A model generated the notes under the pieces. It did not search any database and was not told where the DNA came from. It saw only the letters and a program-made list of their open reading frames with translations. 7,944 bases of DNA. Origin: Acidimicrobiales bacterium. GTDB taxonomy: Bacteria > Actinomycetota > Acidimicrobiia > Acidimicrobiales > JANYDT01. The stretch is taken from the NCBI GenBank assembly GCA_025358985.1, contig JANYHQ010000483.1:1-7944 (forward strand). Direction: 5' to 3'. Numbering within the stretch: the stretch's first letter is position 1; each line of letters begins with the position of its first letter. Of the stretch, positions 6,067 to 7,944 are shown in pieces. The position numbers and the translations under genes were made by a program.

Positions 6067-7265
6067 GGTTGATCCGACTGCTCCCGATCGGACACGCTGC
6101 GAATGGCAAAAGCATAAGCAATGCCCCGCCGCTCCAGCGATTGCATCGCTGCTGGCGACACACCCTCAAGCGTTAGGCTCTTACTCAAGCGGTGAAGCAC
6201 GAACAGCATTGCCACGGTTGCATTGTCACATCGTTGTACACGGGTGAGGTCCACGGAGATGTCAACATCCTGCAGAGCCTCGCAATCGGCGCCTGACAGG
6301 CGCCAGGCCGATCCATCCGGGATTGCACTGGAACGGATGATCAGCCCTCCAACGTTGGACTTCTCATTCCGCGTCTCCCAATGCTCGACCGCATGAATTG
6401 CCCAAACTTGCTTGCACATCAAGGGCACAAAAAAAGCCACGCACAACGCGTAGCGTCGAAACAGGCGGCGTGGCTCTTGGACGAGGCGAAACAACCATTC
6501 TGTCCCGGTCCGCTGCATCAGTCGCGGAGCACGCTGCTTGTTGCCGGACAGCAAGTCGAACGTACCGCCCACTCCTACCAGCACAGGCACTCCCAACCAA
6601 TTTCGATACTGCGCAATCCAATGCTCTTGCTTGGGGTTGCCCATGGCGACACAGAGAATATCGGGGGCTACTGATCGGATGACATCCACCACGTCGCCGT
6701 CGATCTCACCGCCAATCTGAACCGACGGACCTGCTACCCCGGTAATGTTGAGTCCGGGATGCTGGCTGCGAAGTTGCGCGGCCGCTCTTTGAGCGACACC
6801 CGGGCCGGCCCCGAAAAACATCAACTTGTACTCCCTCCGGCAACAGAGGTCGGCGATGGCGGGAACGAGATCGGCTCCGGCGACTCGTTGGCGCAGTGGC
6901 GCTCCGAACAACCGTGAACCCCAGACAAGCGGCATCCCGTCTGGGACGGATAAATCAACATTTTGAAGTATGGCAAGCAATTCTTCGTCACGGCCAGCAT
7001 TGACGAGAAATTCTAGATTGACCGTGACCACCTGATGACTTCGACCAGTCGAACGACCAATCCGGACGAACTCGTCCACACGTTGGACGGCTTCTACCAG
7101 TGTGAAATCGTCTACCGGTACGCCGCTGAAGACGGCCATGGAGGGTTCAGCCCACGGGCGGAGCTCAGGCGCAGTTGTGGCATCCGTCTGAACAACTGAG
7201 ACACCACCGCTCAGCACCGACCCGAGAACTTCTTCACTATGCGCCTTACTACTTTCCACGATCAT
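6051..7265 (-). CDS. WecG/TagA/CpsF (GT26) glycosyltransferase fused to a STAS-like domain
   Basis: A 404-residue two-domain protein. Residues about 43-296 are a GT26 enzyme, which adds an N-acetylhexosamine-type sugar to an undecaprenyl-diphosphate-linked acceptor at the inner membrane face. Motifs are TVNLEF (81-86), VPDGMPLVWG (107-116; its Asp matches the proposed catalytic base of TagA), RVAGADL (127-133), FFGAGPGVAQRAA (150-162), MGNPKQEHWI (208-217), GVGGTFDLLSGNKQRAP (231-247), and EWLFRLVQEPRRLFRRY (256-272), the arginine-rich appendage used for membrane association. Residues about 304-385 look like a STAS/MlaB-type domain: ISVDLTRVQRCDNATVAMLF (336-355), then LTLEGVSPAAMQSLERRGI (364-382). 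The usual phosphorylatable serine after the Asp is Asn348, so a phospho-switch is unlikely. The ATG lies 10 bases after the GT4 stop, without a clear ribosome-binding site. The 42-residue N-terminal extension is beyond the usual family core; ATG at 7139 is an alternative start. Confidence 0.93.
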   Translation of the reverse strand: MIVESSKAHSEEVLGSVLSGGVSVVQTDATTAPELRPWAEPSMAVFSGVPVDDFTLVEAVQRVDEFVRIGRSTGRSHQVVTVNLEFLVNAGRDEELLAILQNVDLSVPDGMPLVWGSRLFGAPLRQRVAGADLVPAIADLCCRREYKLMFFGAGPGVAQRAAAQLRSQHPGLNITGVAGPSVQIGGEIDGDVVDVIRSVAPDILCVAMGNPKQEHWIAQYRNWLGVPVLVGVGGTFDLLSGNKQRAPRLMQRTGTEWLFRLVQEPRRLFRRYALCVAFFVPLMCKQVWAIHAVEHWETRNEKSNVGGLIIRSSAIPDGSAWRLSGADCEALQDVDISVDLTRVQRCDNATVAMLFVLHRLSKSLTLEGVSPAAMQSLERRGIAYAFAIRSVSDREQSDQPWNQS

Positions 7266-7275
7266 CGCATCGGTC

Positions 7276-7944
7276 TTATACGGGCGCTACTTGAACATCA
7301 CCCGTGCTGAGGGCCGAGGGATGACCTACGAACCGAGCAAGATCGACGGCGTAACGATGGATATCGGCTCGCTGGACCCAGGCCCGACCCGCTGCCCCGA
7401 GCCGTTCCGCAAGGGCCGGGTCGTCCATCAATCGCCTGATTGCCGCCCTGAGCGCGGTGGGATCTCCGGGCTCTACGTACAGACCGGTCCGCTCATGCTC
7501 GATGACATCGCACTGACCCGGCGTTCGCGAACAAATCACGGCTTTCCCCATCGCCATCGCCTCGAGAATGGTTGTGACACCAGCCTGAAACATCACTGGA
7601 TTCAGTGGAACAACCACGAACCTGCTGTCCGCGTATAACTGTCGAAGTTCGAAGTGGCTCAAGGAGCACAGGTGCACGTTCGTCGGGATATCCACAGTGC
7701 GGAGCAAGTCAGGCTGCTTCGACCATGGGGACCCTGACGCAATCACTACGTCTATCGGGAGCGTTCTGGCCGCTTCGATGAGGGTGGCGTAGTCGCGGTG
7801 CTCCAATCCCGCCGAACACAGGGCGTTTCGGGGAACAGTCGAGACGGCATCCGGCGAGAAGAATGACGTGTCGACCATGAAAGAGATCAACGAAACCTTT
7901 CGTTCGGGCACATGTAACTCTCGCTCGATGAACTGCTTCTGCCA
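7276..7944 (-). CDS. GT4-family glycosyltransferase (C-terminal part; start outside window)
   Basis: The frame stays open to the right edge, giving 222 residues, roughly the C-terminal 60% of a GT-B glycosyltransferase. The visible part begins in the linker between the two Rossmann domains (residues about 1-30, RKVSLISFMVDTSFFSP, the usual v-pNGVD-F-P pattern). It continues through the nucleotide-sugar-binding domain: CSAGLEHRDYATLIEAAR (43-60), DVVIASGSP (65-73), then MFQAGVTTILEAMAMGKAVI (118-137) and TGLYVEPGDP (153-162). In the family's E-x7-E motif the first Glu is Gln120 and the second is Glu128, with the rest of the motif intact. It probably adds a sugar to the lipid-linked repeat unit in the cytoplasm; donor and acceptor cannot be told. 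A GTG at 7911 is internal, since the matching homologous sequence continues upstream of it. The stop lies 10 bases before the GT26 start, so the two are cotranscribed. Confidence 0.9.
   Translation of the reverse strand, partial: WQKQFIERELHVPERKVSLISFMVDTSFFSPDAVSTVPRNALCSAGLEHRDYATLIEAARTLPIDVVIASGSPWSKQPDLLRTVDIPTNVHLCSLSHFELRQLYADSRFVVVPLNPVMFQAGVTTILEAMAMGKAVICSRTPGQCDVIEHERTGLYVEPGDPTALRAAIRRLMDDPALAERLGAAGRAWVQRADIHRYAVDLARFVGHPSALSTGDVQVAPV

Noticed and set aside
1..7944. CRISPR arrays, tRNA or rRNA genes, insertion sequences
   Set aside because: No regularly spaced repeats, no cloverleaf-like segment and no transposase-like frame or terminal inverted repeats were seen by eye.

Overview
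The window holds most of an exopolysaccharide/capsule biosynthesis locus. All nine genes supported here lie on the minus strand, so transcription runs from high to low coordinates. The G+C-rich sequence, the frequent GTG starts, the gene pair of a Wzz-type co-polymerase and a separate CpsD-like ATPase, and a UDP-galactopyranose mutase suggest an actinobacterium, possibly of the Acidimicrobiia type. That taxonomic reading is an inference from style and is weak.

Layout in transcription order: (1) the C-terminal part of a GT4 glycosyltransferase, cut by the right edge (7276-7944); (2) a WecG/TagA/CpsF (GT26) glycosyltransferase carrying a C-terminal STAS-like domain (6051-7265); (3) a Sfp-type 4'-phosphopantetheinyl transferase overlapping it (5356-6066); (4) a Wzz/PCP-type chain-length protein (4315-5301); (5) UDP-galactopyranose mutase, glf (3072-4199), after a 115-base gap with a possible promoter; (6) a CpsD-like P-loop protein with a degenerate nucleotide-binding site (2255-3019); (7) an unlisted 47-residue two-helix membrane protein (2104-2247); (8) an O-antigen polymerase/ligase-family membrane protein (578-2092); (9) the N-terminal part of a secreted GH44-like glycoside hydrolase, cut by the left edge (1-581). 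Genes 1-2-3 and 6-7-8-9 are packed within about 11 bases or overlap. The gaps around wzz and glf (54, 115 and 52 bases) are the only places with room for regulation.

Working model: the GT26 and GT4 enzymes build a lipid-linked oligosaccharide at the inner face of the membrane, and Glf supplies UDP-galactofuranose for one of its sugars. The Wzy-like protein polymerises the flipped units outside the membrane, with length set by the Wzz-like protein and its CpsD-like partner. The exported GH44-like enzyme probably trims or releases the polymer. The phosphopantetheinyl transferase does not fit standard polysaccharide assembly and implies a carrier-protein step whose carrier is not in the window. 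No initiating sugar-phosphate transferase and no Wzx flippase are present here.

The most notable points are the GT26-STAS fusion, the hidden TM-hairpin gene squeezed between cpsD and wzy, the CpsD-like protein that has lost its Walker A lysine, the PPTase in a sugar locus, and the GH44-like gene joined to wzy by a GTGA overlap.
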